DNA of 14,751 nt from JAWBOW01 sp038825775 (GCA_038825775.1 JAWBOW010000021.1:1-14751), one strand, 5' to 3'; positions 7,107 to 13,609 are shown, counted from the stretch's first letter. Notes: generated by a model from the letters alone, not told the origin. Program-made: numbers and translations.

Positions 7107-8294
7107 ATGAAAAAGAATGTTAATTTAATAAACATGCGAGTAAACAAGAATGTTTTTTTGCTTGGAATAACAAGTTTTTTTAATGATATAAGCAGCAAGA
7201 TTATTGAGCCAATACTTCCAATGTTTTTAACTTTGGTCGGGGCTAATCCACTGATTATTGGAATAATTGGTGGTTTAAGGGATTCTATTTCTTCATTGCT
7301 TGATTTGTTCTCTGGTTATTGGTCTGACAGGTTAAAATCAAGAAAGTTTTTTGTTTTTTTAGGTTATTTTAGTTCTTCACTATTTAAGTTTTTGATTGCG
7401 ATTGTTAAGACGCCATTCTTAATATTTTCATTTTCAAGTTTGGAAAGAATTGGTAAGGGTTTGAGGAGTGCTCCAAGAGATGCGATTATTGCTGATTCTT
7501 CAAAAAAACAAACAGGAAAGAATTTTGGAATTCACAGGTTTTTTGATAGTGGAGGTGCTTTTACAGGAGCACTTATTGTTTTTTTAATGCTTTGGTATTT
7601 TAATCTAAACTATGTTCTCATAATAATAATCTCTGCTCTTTTAGGTTTTGTTGCTCTTATTCCATTGGCGTTTGTTAAAGAGCCTCCTATTAAGAACCCA
7701 AAGAATCTTAAACCAAGTTTATCCTTTAAGAATATACCATCAAATATAAAATACTTTATTCTTGTTTCGTCTTTGTTTGCTTTTGCCAACATTAATTATA
7801 TGTTTTTTATCTTGAAAGTTCAGGACTTTTTTGTTGATGATTTTTACAAGAAAACAATTCCAATACTTTATTATATGCTCTTTAATCTTGTTTACGCATT
7901 ACTTGCAATTCCCTTTGGAAGGTTTGCTGACAAGAAGAGCAAGCATTATGTCTTAATAATTGGTTATTTTGTCTTCTCAGGAGTAATGCTTTTGTTTGCA
8001 AACTTTTCAGGATTAAGAATTTATGTTTTAATGTTTTTCTTACTAGGAGTTGCTTATGCAATGATAAACTCAAACGAGAGGGCACTTATTTCTGACTTGT
8101 CAAAGAATTTTAAAGCAACTAATTTTGGAATTTATTATTTTTTTGTCAGTATTATTGCTTTTCTCTCAAGCTTTTTTGCAGGAATAATTTATTCTTTTAA
8201 TTCTAGTTTTACATTTTATTATGCTTTTGTTTTTAGTTTTTTAGCAGGGCTAAGTTTAATGTTGTTTAAGAAAAAGATTGTAGTTCATAGTTAG
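7107..8294 (+). CDS. MFS transporter (12-TM, YxlH-like group)
   Basis: 395 residues, about 12 predicted TM segments, the usual MFS size. Signature features: FFNDISS at the start of TM1 (24-30), the loop 2-3 motif SGYWSDRLKSRK (69-80, the MFS GxxxDRxGRR-type motif), and the group motif RIGKGLRSAPRDAIIAD (114-130), characteristic of the YxlH/TetA-like exporters annotated only as MFS_1. A second MFS-type loop, GRFADKKSK, begins the C-terminal half. Substrate cannot be told from sequence; drug or metabolite efflux is the usual guess. ATG 7107 was chosen from the TATA position; TTG 7095 or ATG 7134 are alternatives. It converges on the asparagine-synthase-like gene with 3 nt between the stops. Confidence 0.9.
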   Translation: MKKNVNLINMRVNKNVFLLGITSFFNDISSKIIEPILPMFLTLVGANPLIIGIIGGLRDSISSLLDLFSGYWSDRLKSRKFFVFLGYFSSSLFKFLIAIVKTPFLIFSFSSLERIGKGLRSAPRDAIIADSSKKQTGKNFGIHRFFDSGGAFTGALIVFLMLWYFNLNYVLIIIISALLGFVALIPLAFVKEPPIKNPKNLKPSLSFKNIPSNIKYFILVSSLFAFANINYMFFILKVQDFFVDDFYKKTIPILYYMLFNLVYALLAIPFGRFADKKSKHYVLIIGYFVFSGVMLLFANFSGLRIYVLMFFLLGVAYAMINSNERALISDLSKNFKATNFGIYYFFVSIIAFLSSFFAGIIYSFNSSFTFYYAFVFSFLAGLSLMLFKKKIVVHS

Positions 8295-8297
8295 TTT

Positions 8298-9272
8298 TTA
8301 GGATTTTTTATTGACTTCATAATAAATTGATCTTAAAAAATCAACTTCGTTTTTATAACCCTTTGACTTTGCAATCCTTATAATCTCCCTTTCAAAAAGA
8401 GAACCATACTGTGCTGCTTTTTTTGGCCTTGAAACAATCTCTTCTGGAATTCCTAATGATAAGCCTAACTTTCTTAGTATAATCTTTTTTTCTACCTCGC
8501 TTATCTTTAGCTCTTGATTAATCATCATCGCTGTTTTTATTAAGTCCTCATCCAAGAAAGGGGTTCTTAGTTTTATTCCAAGGTAAGAGGCTATTTTATA
8601 GTCCCTTATTAAATCCCTCTCATACATTGTTTTTAAGCCATTCCAACACTCCTCATTAACATCCCTTTTTTCATTTAGGGCTTTTAAGTGTCTTTGATAT
8701 CCTGCAAATAGTTCTTCTGCCCCCAACCCTGAAAAAACATTTCTTATCCCATAAGATTTTGCAATTTTAATTCCTAAGAAAACAACAGAGCCAACACCAA
8801 CTTTCATCTTATCATAAGAGTTTATTATTCTTATAACCTCTTTTATAGTGTCAAGCAACTCTTCTTGAGTTATTATTCTTATTTTTGTTTTAAAACCCAT
8901 TATTTTAGAGTATTCTCTTGCTTTCTTAACATCAGGACTTTCTTTTAAACCGACCGTGCAGCACAAGAAATCACAACCTTGCTTTTTTAAAAAATAAGCA
9001 ATCAGTGTTGAATCAATTCCTCCAGAATACAGAACGGCATTTTTTTGGCTTACTCTTTTTACTATTGCTTGTTCTATTTTTTCTTTTAAAATTTTTATAG
9101 AATCTTTTTCATTTAAGTAGCCGTGCTTTTTTATTTCATCATCAACTTCTCTTTTTAAATTTTCAATTCTTGAAGTCCACTCACTTTCTCTTATTAATTC
9201 ATTATTTTCTAAATAAAGTTCTTTTTTCCCACTCTCTGATTTTCCTTCTGATTTTTCTTTTTGTTTTATCAT
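8298..9272 (-). CDS. Asparagine-synthase-like ATP-pyrophosphatase without glutaminase domain
   Basis: 324 residues from the ATG at 9272. The PP-loop SGGIDST (83-89) binds ATP pyrophosphate. SGLGAEELFAGYQRH (181-195) and RPKKAAQYGS (282-291) are the further signatures of the AsnB C-terminal synthetase domain, and LRTPFLD (235-241) is also typical. The N-terminal Ntn-type glutaminase domain (MCGI...) of full AsnB is absent; instead there are about 70 charged residues. So it adenylates a carboxylate or similar group but must take ammonia from elsewhere or do another reaction. Related short forms occur in archaea, and ASNSD1 is a eukaryotic AsnB-like relative; substrate not known. The start is uncertain: TTG 9284 is in frame, and an out-of-frame ATG at 9289 sits at the leaderless distance from the TATA-like box. 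Confidence 0.85.
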   Translation of the reverse strand: MIKQKEKSEGKSESGKKELYLENNELIRESEWTSRIENLKREVDDEIKKHGYLNEKDSIKILKEKIEQAIVKRVSQKNAVLYSGGIDSTLIAYFLKKQGCDFLCCTVGLKESPDVKKAREYSKIMGFKTKIRIITQEELLDTIKEVIRIINSYDKMKVGVGSVVFLGIKIAKSYGIRNVFSGLGAEELFAGYQRHLKALNEKRDVNEECWNGLKTMYERDLIRDYKIASYLGIKLRTPFLDEDLIKTAMMINQELKISEVEKKIILRKLGLSLGIPEEIVSRPKKAAQYGSLFEREIIRIAKSKGYKNEVDFLRSIYYEVNKKS

Positions 9273-9310
9273 TTTGCAAAACAACCCATTAAAAACATAA
9301 AATAGTTCTT

Positions 9311-9320
9311 AAAAATATAT
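9311..9320 (-). promoter_or_regulatory. TATA-like box of the asparagine-synthase-like gene
   Basis: The minus strand reads ATATATTTTT here. Initiation about 26 nt downstream would fall near 9289-9290, 17 nt before the ATG at 9272. No SD is seen. Confidence 0.35.
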
Positions 9321-9353
9321 TTTAGATTATATATTCTTTTTTATTTTGATTTT

Positions 9354-10448
9354 TTATTTTAGGTGTAATTGAACTATGTCTTTATCCTTTAAGATATAAT
9401 CCAGCCCAACCTTTTGTCCTGGGAATTTTGTAGAACCCCAAACCCTTGCAAACCTAAACCTTTCAACAAAGTTAGAGTGTATTTTAATGCAGAGTTCTCT
9501 TATAGTGCTTCCACTTTTAATTATTATTGGTTCTTTTAGATCAGGTTTTTGTCCTTGTTTTTTCAAATAAACCCTTATGAGATTTGTCTTTTCAAATATC
9601 TTGTTTTTAAGCAAATCAAGATTTATGTTCTTTTCAGCAGATATTAACAAAGCATCATACTTATTTACAAATTCCTTGAACTGTTCAGAATTAATTTCAT
9701 CTTGGCTTAACAAATCTATCTTGTTAATAACAACAATCATTGGAATATAAACCCTGTTTGCATAAACAGCATCTATTATGTCTTCAACATCAACATTTTC
9801 CCTTATGAGGATATCAGCATTTGTTATTTTAAGCTCTTTTAGAACATCTTCAATTGTTTTTTTATTTATGCTTAAAGGAACTGTTGTTGCTATACTTATT
9901 CCTCCGTATGATTTTTTTGTTATTCTTATATCTGGTTTTTTCTTATTAACGATTATTCCTGCTTCTCTTAACTCCTTAAGTATTGTTTCAATCTGTTCAG
10001 TCCTTTTAGAATCAACAACCACAATTATTAAGTCAGAGTTTCTTATTATGCTTAAAACTTCTCTTCCCCTACCAGCCCCATAAGAAGCACCCTCAATTAT
10101 TCCAGGAAGGTCTATTATCTGTATTTTTGCATTATTATATTCTAAAATACCTGGCACACAGTTTAGAGTAGTAAATTCATAATCACCTACTCTTGAATTA
10201 GCATTTGTTATTTTATTAAGAAGAGTTGATTTGCCAACAGAAGGAAAGCCAAGAAGAACAGCTGTTGCATCCCCTGTTTTCTTGATTGAAAAGCCAAATT
10301 TACCCTCTGATTGTTTTGTTTTTTCAAGTTCCTTTCTTATTCTTGCAATCTTTGCCTTTAAAAGTCCAATGGCATGTTCTGTTCTCTTGTTGTATTTTGT
10401 GTTCCTGAGTTCTTCTTCTAACGCCTTTAGTTCTTCCCAACTTGCCAT
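9354..10448 (-). CDS. DRG-family (developmentally regulated GTP-binding) GTPase of the OBG superfamily
   Basis: 364 residues, full length for archaeal/eukaryotic DRG proteins. An N-terminal helical region (1-50) is followed by the G domain: G1 GFPSVGKST (67-75), G2 FTTL (92-95), G3 DLPG (113-116), G4 NKID (242-245) and G5 SAE (270-272). A C-terminal TGS domain (about 288-364) ends QLHLK. Between G3 and G4 lies the long DRG-specific insertion carrying KKSYGGISIATT (178-189). Eukaryotic DRG1/Rbg1 binds translating ribosomes and relieves stalling, so a role in translation is likely. All GTP-binding motifs are intact. It is divergent from the MscS-like channel gene and lies 81 nt upstream of the asparagine-synthase-like gene, which has its own TATA-like box. 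Confidence 0.96.
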   Translation of the reverse strand: MASWEELKALEEELRNTKYNKRTEHAIGLLKAKIARIRKELEKTKQSEGKFGFSIKKTGDATAVLLGFPSVGKSTLLNKITNANSRVGDYEFTTLNCVPGILEYNNAKIQIIDLPGIIEGASYGAGRGREVLSIIRNSDLIIVVVDSKRTEQIETILKELREAGIIVNKKKPDIRITKKSYGGISIATTVPLSINKKTIEDVLKELKITNADILIRENVDVEDIIDAVYANRVYIPMIVVINKIDLLSQDEINSEQFKEFVNKYDALLISAEKNINLDLLKNKIFEKTNLIRVYLKKQGQKPDLKEPIIIKSGSTIRELCIKIHSNFVERFRFARVWGSTKFPGQKVGLDYILKDKDIVQLHLK

Positions 10449-10483
10449 ATTATCAAAGTATTTAATTTTTGTTTATTAAGTTT

Positions 10484-10491
10484 TTTATAAA
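10484..10491 (-). promoter_or_regulatory. TATA-like box of the DRG GTPase gene
   Basis: TTTATAAA on the minus strand is centred about 39 nt before the ATG at 10448, predicting a leader of about 13 nt. It shares the 99-nt divergent intergenic region with the channel promoter. Confidence 0.45.
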
Positions 10492-10517
10492 ATATTTTGT
10501 TATTTCAAAACTAAAGA

Positions 10518-10525
10518 TTTATAAA
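10518..10525 (+). promoter_or_regulatory. TATA-like box of the MscS-like channel gene
   Basis: TTTATAAA is centred 26-27 nt before the ATG at 10548 and no SD follows, a model leaderless promoter. Confidence 0.6.
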
Positions 10526-10547
10526 CCGTTATTTTAACTATACCCTT

Positions 10548-11399
10548 ATGAATACTCCTAGTATTGAGCTTTTGAATACTACTGTTAATACTACACAAAG
10601 CTATTTTTCAAGCATTACAGACAAGTATCTTTCTCCATTAATGGTTTTGTTTATAGGACTGATAATTGGAAAGTTAGCAGGTTATTTTCTTAGAAAGCTA
10701 TTGCATTATTTTAATTTGAACAAATTCCTAAAAAAGAAGTTTAATAAGGAGTTTTTAGCAGAAGAATCAATATCATTATTTATGTCTTTCGTTATATATT
10801 TTGTAACAGTTATATTTGTGTTGAATCAACTTAATGTTATTAAGAGCGTAATAACTATTATTATTACAGGAATTATTATCTTGTTTTTAATATCAACCCT
10901 TATAACCTTTAAGGACTTTGTTCCAAACATAACCTCTGGAATTCTAATAAGAAATAAAAGGCTTATAAGGATAAATGATATTGTAAAGATAGGGGACGTA
11001 AAAGGGAGGGTTGTAAAGATTGACTTGTTAGAAACAATACTCATTGGAGATAATCAAGAAGTAATAAGAATACCAAATGCAACAGTAGTTGCTTCAAGTA
11101 TTATTAAGTTTAACAATGGCACTGGAAAGGAAGGAAAAGAAAAAAGGAAAGAAAAAAATTCACAAAATAAAGCTTCTAGAGAAAAATCAGCAAATAAGAG
11201 AACTAAAAAGAAAGAAAAAGTCAAAAAGGAAAAGGTGTTAGAAGGTAGCAAGAAAACTAAAGAAAAGAAAGAAGAAAGAGAAGAGAAGGTAATAGAAGAA
11301 ATAGAGCAAAGAAAAGATGAGGAAAAAGTAGTTAAAGAAAACAATAAAGAAGAAGTTACAGAAAAAGAGAATTCTAAAGAACAAACTGAAAATGAGTAA
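10548..11399 (+). CDS. MscS-type mechanosensitive channel with K/E-rich C-terminal tail
   Basis: 283 residues. Three predicted TM helices (about 27-49, 74-95, 97-121) are followed by an MscS beta-domain (122-187) with the family pattern: FKDFVPNITSGI (121-131), INDIVKIGDVKGRVVKIDL (142-160), ETILI (162-166) and IRIPNATV (173-180). This is the tension-gated small-conductance pore that vents solutes on hypo-osmotic shock. After residue 190 the usual C-terminal alpha/beta cage domain is missing; instead about 90 low-complexity residues follow, of which roughly six in ten are K, R, E or D, more basic first and more acidic later. The tail is probably cytoplasmic and disordered or coiled. Start fixed by a leaderless-distance TATA box. 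Single-gene unit. Confidence 0.88.
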   Translation: MNTPSIELLNTTVNTTQSYFSSITDKYLSPLMVLFIGLIIGKLAGYFLRKLLHYFNLNKFLKKKFNKEFLAEESISLFMSFVIYFVTVIFVLNQLNVIKSVITIIITGIIILFLISTLITFKDFVPNITSGILIRNKRLIRINDIVKIGDVKGRVVKIDLLETILIGDNQEVIRIPNATVVASSIIKFNNGTGKEGKEKRKEKNSQNKASREKSANKRTKKKEKVKKEKVLEGSKKTKEKKEEREEKVIEEIEQRKDEEKVVKENNKEEVTEKENSKEQTENE

Positions 11400-11440
11400 A
11401 TAAGGAAAAAATCTAGAGATAAGAATAAGATTAAAAATTA

Positions 11441-11473
11441 AATAAAAAAATTAAATAAATAATAAAAAAATTA
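11441..11473. repeat. 13-nt direct repeat, two copies 20 bp apart
   Basis: AATAAAAAAATTA is found at 11441-11453 and again at 11461-11473. In such A-rich spacer it may be chance or slippage; no function is implied. Confidence 0.5.
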
Positions 11474-11542
11474 GGTATTAATAATAAATAAAAGATTTGA
11501 GTGCAGGTTTAAGTTCAAAATTTTTTTAGGAAATAAAAGACA

Positions 11543-11568
11543 ATAAAAAAATAATAAGCTGGTTCTTA
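11543..11568 (-). terminator. Possible terminator of the eL43-UPF0147 operon
   Basis: On the minus strand, just after the UPF0147 stop, a small stem (TAAG/CTTA, 6-nt loop, 11555-11568) is followed by a T-tract TATTTTTTATT over 11543-11553. The stem is only 4 bp, so the T-tract is the likelier signal. Confidence 0.35.
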
Positions 11569-11578
11569 ATAATAAATT

Positions 11579-11824
11579 TTAAGTTAGTTTTTCAAGCATA
11601 GAAGCAATATCCCAAAGTTGTGTTCTTGTATAACTCTGAATATTTGTATCATCATTGAGTTCTTCAAGAAGATTTAATGCTTTGTAACTTGCAACGCAAG
11701 CATCCTTCTCATCCTTAAGTGTTTTTATCATATTGTTTATAACTGCCTTAACATTTTTTGGAACTGTATTGTCATTTAACATCTCTTCAAGAAGTTCTAT
11801 TATTCTTTTAAGCTCTGCATTCAT
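11579..11824 (-). CDS. UPF0147 family protein
   Basis: 81 residues, all-helical. The pattern LLEEMLNDNTVPKNVKAVINN, then a Leu/Glu-rich middle, and the near C-terminal TRTQLWDIASMLEKL match the archaeal UPF0147 family (DNTVPxNVR... and TRTxxWxIxSxLE), a small conserved protein of unknown function. The ATG at 11824 was chosen because AGGGTGAT lies 4 nt upstream; a TTG six codons earlier would place the SD inside the gene. It is last in the eL43-Rpo12-prefoldin cluster, 82 nt after prefoldin beta, so it may be read through from upstream or from its own TATA-like box. Confidence 0.88.
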   Translation of the reverse strand: MNAELKRIIELLEEMLNDNTVPKNVKAVINNMIKTLKDEKDACVASYKALNLLEELNDDTNIQSYTRTQLWDIASMLEKLT

Positions 11825-11828
11825 TTTA

Positions 11829-11836
11829 ATCACCCT
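11829..11836 (-). promoter_or_regulatory. Shine-Dalgarno site of UPF0147
   Basis: AGGGTGAT on the minus strand, 4 nt before the ATG at 11824, fits the archaeal GGTGAT consensus and decides the start. A TATA-like TTTAAAAA at 11848-11855 sits so close that a transcript starting from it would lack this SD. The SD therefore argues for read-through from the upstream genes, though both modes may exist. Confidence 0.6.
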
Positions 11837-11906
11837 GTTCAATGTTATTTTTAAATTTTTTTGTTGTTTTTGTTGTTATTTTCTTATTATTTACTCTTTA
11901 ATATTT

Positions 11907-12233
11907 TTATTCGCCTTTTTTTATTATTTCGTCCTGCAGGTTTTTCATTCTTTGGGTTATGTTTTCTTCTTGCTTTTCAATTGATTTTATCCTCAAATCA
12001 ATGAGTTCCTTTTCCTCTTCTAATTCCTTTTTTAATTTTTCTTTTTCAGAAAGAAGCATTATGTTGCCTATAATTTTATAAGCTTCTTTTGTCTTTTCAA
12101 GCTCTGATAATGCTAATTCAATTTCCATCTTTCTGGTTTGAAAACTCTGTTTTTGAGCATTAAGTGTTTGTCTACTTTGTTCTAGTAATTGTAATTTTTC
12201 AATCTTTTCCTCATCTTCTTTTGTTATATCCAT
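11907..12233 (-). CDS. pfdB: Prefoldin beta subunit
   Basis: 108 residues, normal for archaeal prefoldin beta. The protein is two long coiled-coil helices (about 8-52 and 64-106) joined by a short beta-hairpin region. Family positions are clear: KLQLLEQSRQTLNAQKQSF, ELALSELEKTKEAYKIIGNIML and DLRIKSIEKQEENI. With the alpha subunit it forms the hexameric jellyfish-shaped chaperone that hands unfolded proteins to the thermosome. It lies 32 nt after Rpo12 in the usual archaeal order. No SD precedes the ATG. Confidence 0.95.
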   Translation of the reverse strand: MDITKEDEEKIEKLQLLEQSRQTLNAQKQSFQTRKMEIELALSELEKTKEAYKIIGNIMLLSEKEKLKKELEEEKELIDLRIKSIEKQEENITQRMKNLQDEIIKKGE

Positions 12234-12265
12234 CTTGGAATATCATAAATTTTTTTATTTTTGTT

Positions 12266-12403
12266 TTATCTTGCTTTAACTCTTGTTGAGATTTGTCTCT
12301 TCTTCAACAAGATTTTGCTACCACAATAAGGGCATCTTATTCTCCTTCTAAATTCAACATCAGAAATTTTTTTTCCACAATTAAAGCAAACGTATTCGAC
12401 CAT
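12266..12403 (-). CDS. rpoP: DNA-directed RNA polymerase subunit Rpo12 (RpoP)
   Basis: A 45-codon gene, easily missed because of its length. The translation begins MVEYVCFNCGKKI, continues RRIRCPYCGSKILLKKR and ends RVKAR. This is the Rpo12/Rpb12 pattern: a four-Cys zinc ribbon (Cys6, 9, 24, 27) and the conserved basic C terminus. It is a structural subunit of archaeal RNA polymerase, equivalent to eukaryotic Rpb12. GTGGTGG lies 6 nt upstream of the ATG and may be the ribosome binding site. Position between eL43 and prefoldin beta is the usual archaeal gene order. Confidence 0.95.
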   Translation of the reverse strand: MVEYVCFNCGKKISDVEFRRRIRCPYCGSKILLKKRQISTRVKAR

Positions 12404-12409
12404 AAAAAA

Positions 12410-12416
12410 CCACCAC
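12410..12416 (-). promoter_or_regulatory. Possible ribosome binding site of rpoP
   Basis: The minus strand reads GTGGTGG followed by six T and the ATG at 12403. It is related to, but weaker than, the GGTGAT and GGAGG sites used by other genes here. Confidence 0.45.
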
Positions 12417-12455
12417 TTAAACTTATGAATTATTTTGAAATTTTATTATATTTTC

Positions 12456-12680
12456 TTATTTTTCCCTTTTTAAAGAGTATGCTCCTGCAGTAAACTTTAC
12501 CTTGCACTTTTGGCATTGCCAAATACCGGGGGCTATTCTTTTAACCTTGTTATAATGGCAGTAAGGACAAGTTTTTCTGCCTTTATAACCTAATTCAACC
12601 TTTGCAAGTTGTTCTTTAACAGTCCTTCCATACCTTGGTCCAAATCTCTTGTAAGATGCTAATTCTTTGCTTATTTTCAT
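12456..12680 (-). CDS. rpl37ae: 50S ribosomal protein eL43 (L37Ae)
   Basis: 74 residues from the ATG at 12680. Family features: RFGPRYGRTVK (12-22), a C2C2 zinc ribbon with CPYC (38-41) and CQKC (56-59), APGIWQC (50-56) and FTAGAYSL (63-70). It is a zinc-binding protein of the large ribosomal subunit found in archaea and eukaryotes. A TTG two codons upstream is in frame but homologues begin MKISKE-like, so the ATG is preferred. First gene of the eL43-Rpo12-prefoldin beta-UPF0147 cluster. Confidence 0.97.
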   Translation of the reverse strand: MKISKELASYKRFGPRYGRTVKEQLAKVELGYKGRKTCPYCHYNKVKRIAPGIWQCQKCKVKFTAGAYSLKREK

Positions 12681-12703
12681 TTTCAAAAAAGTGTTTTTGA
12701 TTT

Positions 12704-12715
12704 TATTTTAAAAAA
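12704..12715 (-). promoter_or_regulatory. Candidate TATA box of the eL43 operon
   Basis: TTTTTTAAAATA on the minus strand is centred about 29 nt before the ATG at 12680 with no SD between, consistent with a near-leaderless start. Other A/T boxes further upstream (12732-12757) cannot be excluded. Confidence 0.4.
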
Positions 12716-12774
12716 CTTTTGTTTTTTTAAGGTATTATAAAGTGTTTTTAAATCTTTTTGTTTTTTTAGAAAGT

Positions 12775-12782
12775 TTTATAAA
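12775..12782 (+). promoter_or_regulatory. TATA-like box of the glycosyltransferase gene
   Basis: TTTATAAA is centred 27-28 nt before the ATG at 12806 with no SD, a leaderless arrangement. Confidence 0.55.
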
Positions 12783-12805
12783 AAAATATTTTTTAATAAA
12801 AAATT

Positions 12806-13531
12806 ATGAAAACAGAAACTTCAAAAACTTCAAGTATAAAAAAGAATTTATTCATAGTCGTTCCTGCTTATAATGAAGAAAAATCGATTACGAAAGTTTT
12901 AACAGATCTAAAAAAGCACAATTATAAGAATATAATTGTTGTTGATGACGGTTCAACTGATAACACATACTTTCTTGCAAAAAAACAAGGAGTTATTGTT
13001 TTGAAGCACAAGATTAATAGGGGCTTAGGAGGAGCTCTTAACACTGGAATAACTGCTGCTTTAAAATTAGGCGCTGATATTATTGTTACTTTTGACGCTG
13101 ATGGCCAACACTCTGTTTATGATATACCAAAAATTATAAAACCAATAATTAATGGAGAAGCAGATTTTGTTGTTGGCTCAAGATTCTTAAAAGAACCCTT
13201 ATTTGCTCATAAGAAATTTATTGTTAAGGTTAGGAGATTAGGAATTTTTACACTTAACATACTAACATATTTGCTTTATGGTATCAAAACCACGGATTCA
13301 CAATCAGGTTTTAGGGCTTTTTCAAGAGAAGCAGCATCTAAGATAAAAATAACTGCAAATAGAATGGAGGTTTCCTCAGAATTTTTTAGAGAAGCAAAAA
13401 AGAATAATCTAAGATATAAGGAAGTTCCTATAAGAACAATCTACACAGAGTATTCTTTAAAAAAAGGCCAAAAACTTTCAAATGGTTTTAAGATAATGCT
13501 TAAATTGATTTTTAGGAAGATTATTGATTAG
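12806..13531 (+). CDS. Family 2 glycosyltransferase, DPM1-like (polyprenyl-phosphate sugar transferase type)
   Basis: 241 residues, a GT-A fold domain without C-terminal TM helices. Motifs: VPAYNEE (19-25), VVDDGSTD (45-52), nucleotide-binding NRGLGGALNTG (71-81), the metal-binding DADGQH (97-102, a DxD motif), VGSRF (123-127) and TDSQSGFRAF (163-172). This resembles dolichol-phosphate mannose synthase-like enzymes that move a sugar from a nucleotide donor to a lipid phosphate on the inner face of the membrane for protein or surface glycosylation. Donor sugar cannot be told. Start set by leaderless-distance TATA box. Its neighbours, a membrane protein and a UDP-sugar epimerase, fit a surface-glycan setting, although the epimerase is on the other strand. 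Confidence 0.92.
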   Translation: MKTETSKTSSIKKNLFIVVPAYNEEKSITKVLTDLKKHNYKNIIVVDDGSTDNTYFLAKKQGVIVLKHKINRGLGGALNTGITAALKLGADIIVTFDADGQHSVYDIPKIIKPIINGEADFVVGSRFLKEPLFAHKKFIVKVRRLGIFTLNILTYLLYGIKTTDSQSGFRAFSREAASKIKITANRMEVSSEFFREAKKNNLRYKEVPIRTIYTEYSLKKGQKLSNGFKIMLKLIFRKIID

Positions 13532-13536
13532 AAATG

Positions 13537-13544
13537 TTTATAAA
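13537..13544 (+). promoter_or_regulatory. TATA-like box of the DUF3566-like gene
   Basis: TTTATAAA lies 6 nt after the glycosyltransferase stop. Initiation about 26 nt later would fall near 13566, at the first base of the 21-nt tandem repeat. Confidence 0.45.
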
Positions 13545-13565
13545 GAAAAAAGTTTTGTGAATTAA

Positions 13566-13607
13566 AAAATAAAAATAATAAAAAAGAAAATAAAAATAAT
13601 AAAAAAG
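13566..13607 (+). repeat. Perfect tandem duplication of a 21-nt A-rich unit in a probable 5' leader
   Basis: The unit A4-T-A5-T-A2-T-A6-G occurs at 13566-13586 and again, without mismatch, at 13587-13607. The second copy ends in the G that begins the GAGGTGG ribosome binding site of the next gene. The two copies would make up nearly the whole untranslated leader. Confidence 0.85.
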
Positions 13608-13609
13608 AG

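Larger units (their letters stand above)
11400..11578. other. AT-only intergenic spacer between convergent genes
   Basis: The 179 nt between the channel gene and UPF0147 hold no plausible gene. The stretch is almost pure A/T except for a short mixed segment (GAGTGCAGG, 11489-11497). A 13-nt direct repeat AATAAAAAAATTA occurs at 11441-11453 and 11461-11473. A plus-strand T-run at 11520-11527 may end the channel transcript. No tRNA-like fold or box C/D pair was recognised. Confidence 0.6.

Noticed and set aside
9778..10479. Plus-strand frames of 101 and 82 codons opposite the DRG GTPase
   Set aside because: Antisense shadows of a fully conserved GTPase with all G motifs in the other strand.
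11489..11527. GTGCAGGTTTAAGTTCAAAA as the 3' part of a tRNA
   Set aside because: The GTTCAAA resembles a T loop, but no paired T stem, acceptor stem, D arm or anticodon arm can be made in the surrounding A/T sequence.
11733..11984. An 83-codon plus-strand frame rich in Phe, Leu and Ile that looks like a membrane protein
   Set aside because: It is the antisense of UPF0147 and the prefoldin beta end. A/T-rich antisense readily gives Phe/Leu/Ile runs that mimic TM helices.
12293..12493. A 66-codon plus-strand frame between prefoldin beta and eL43
   Set aside because: It is the complement of the Rpo12 zinc-ribbon gene and the end of eL43. The minus strand gives the recognisable protein.
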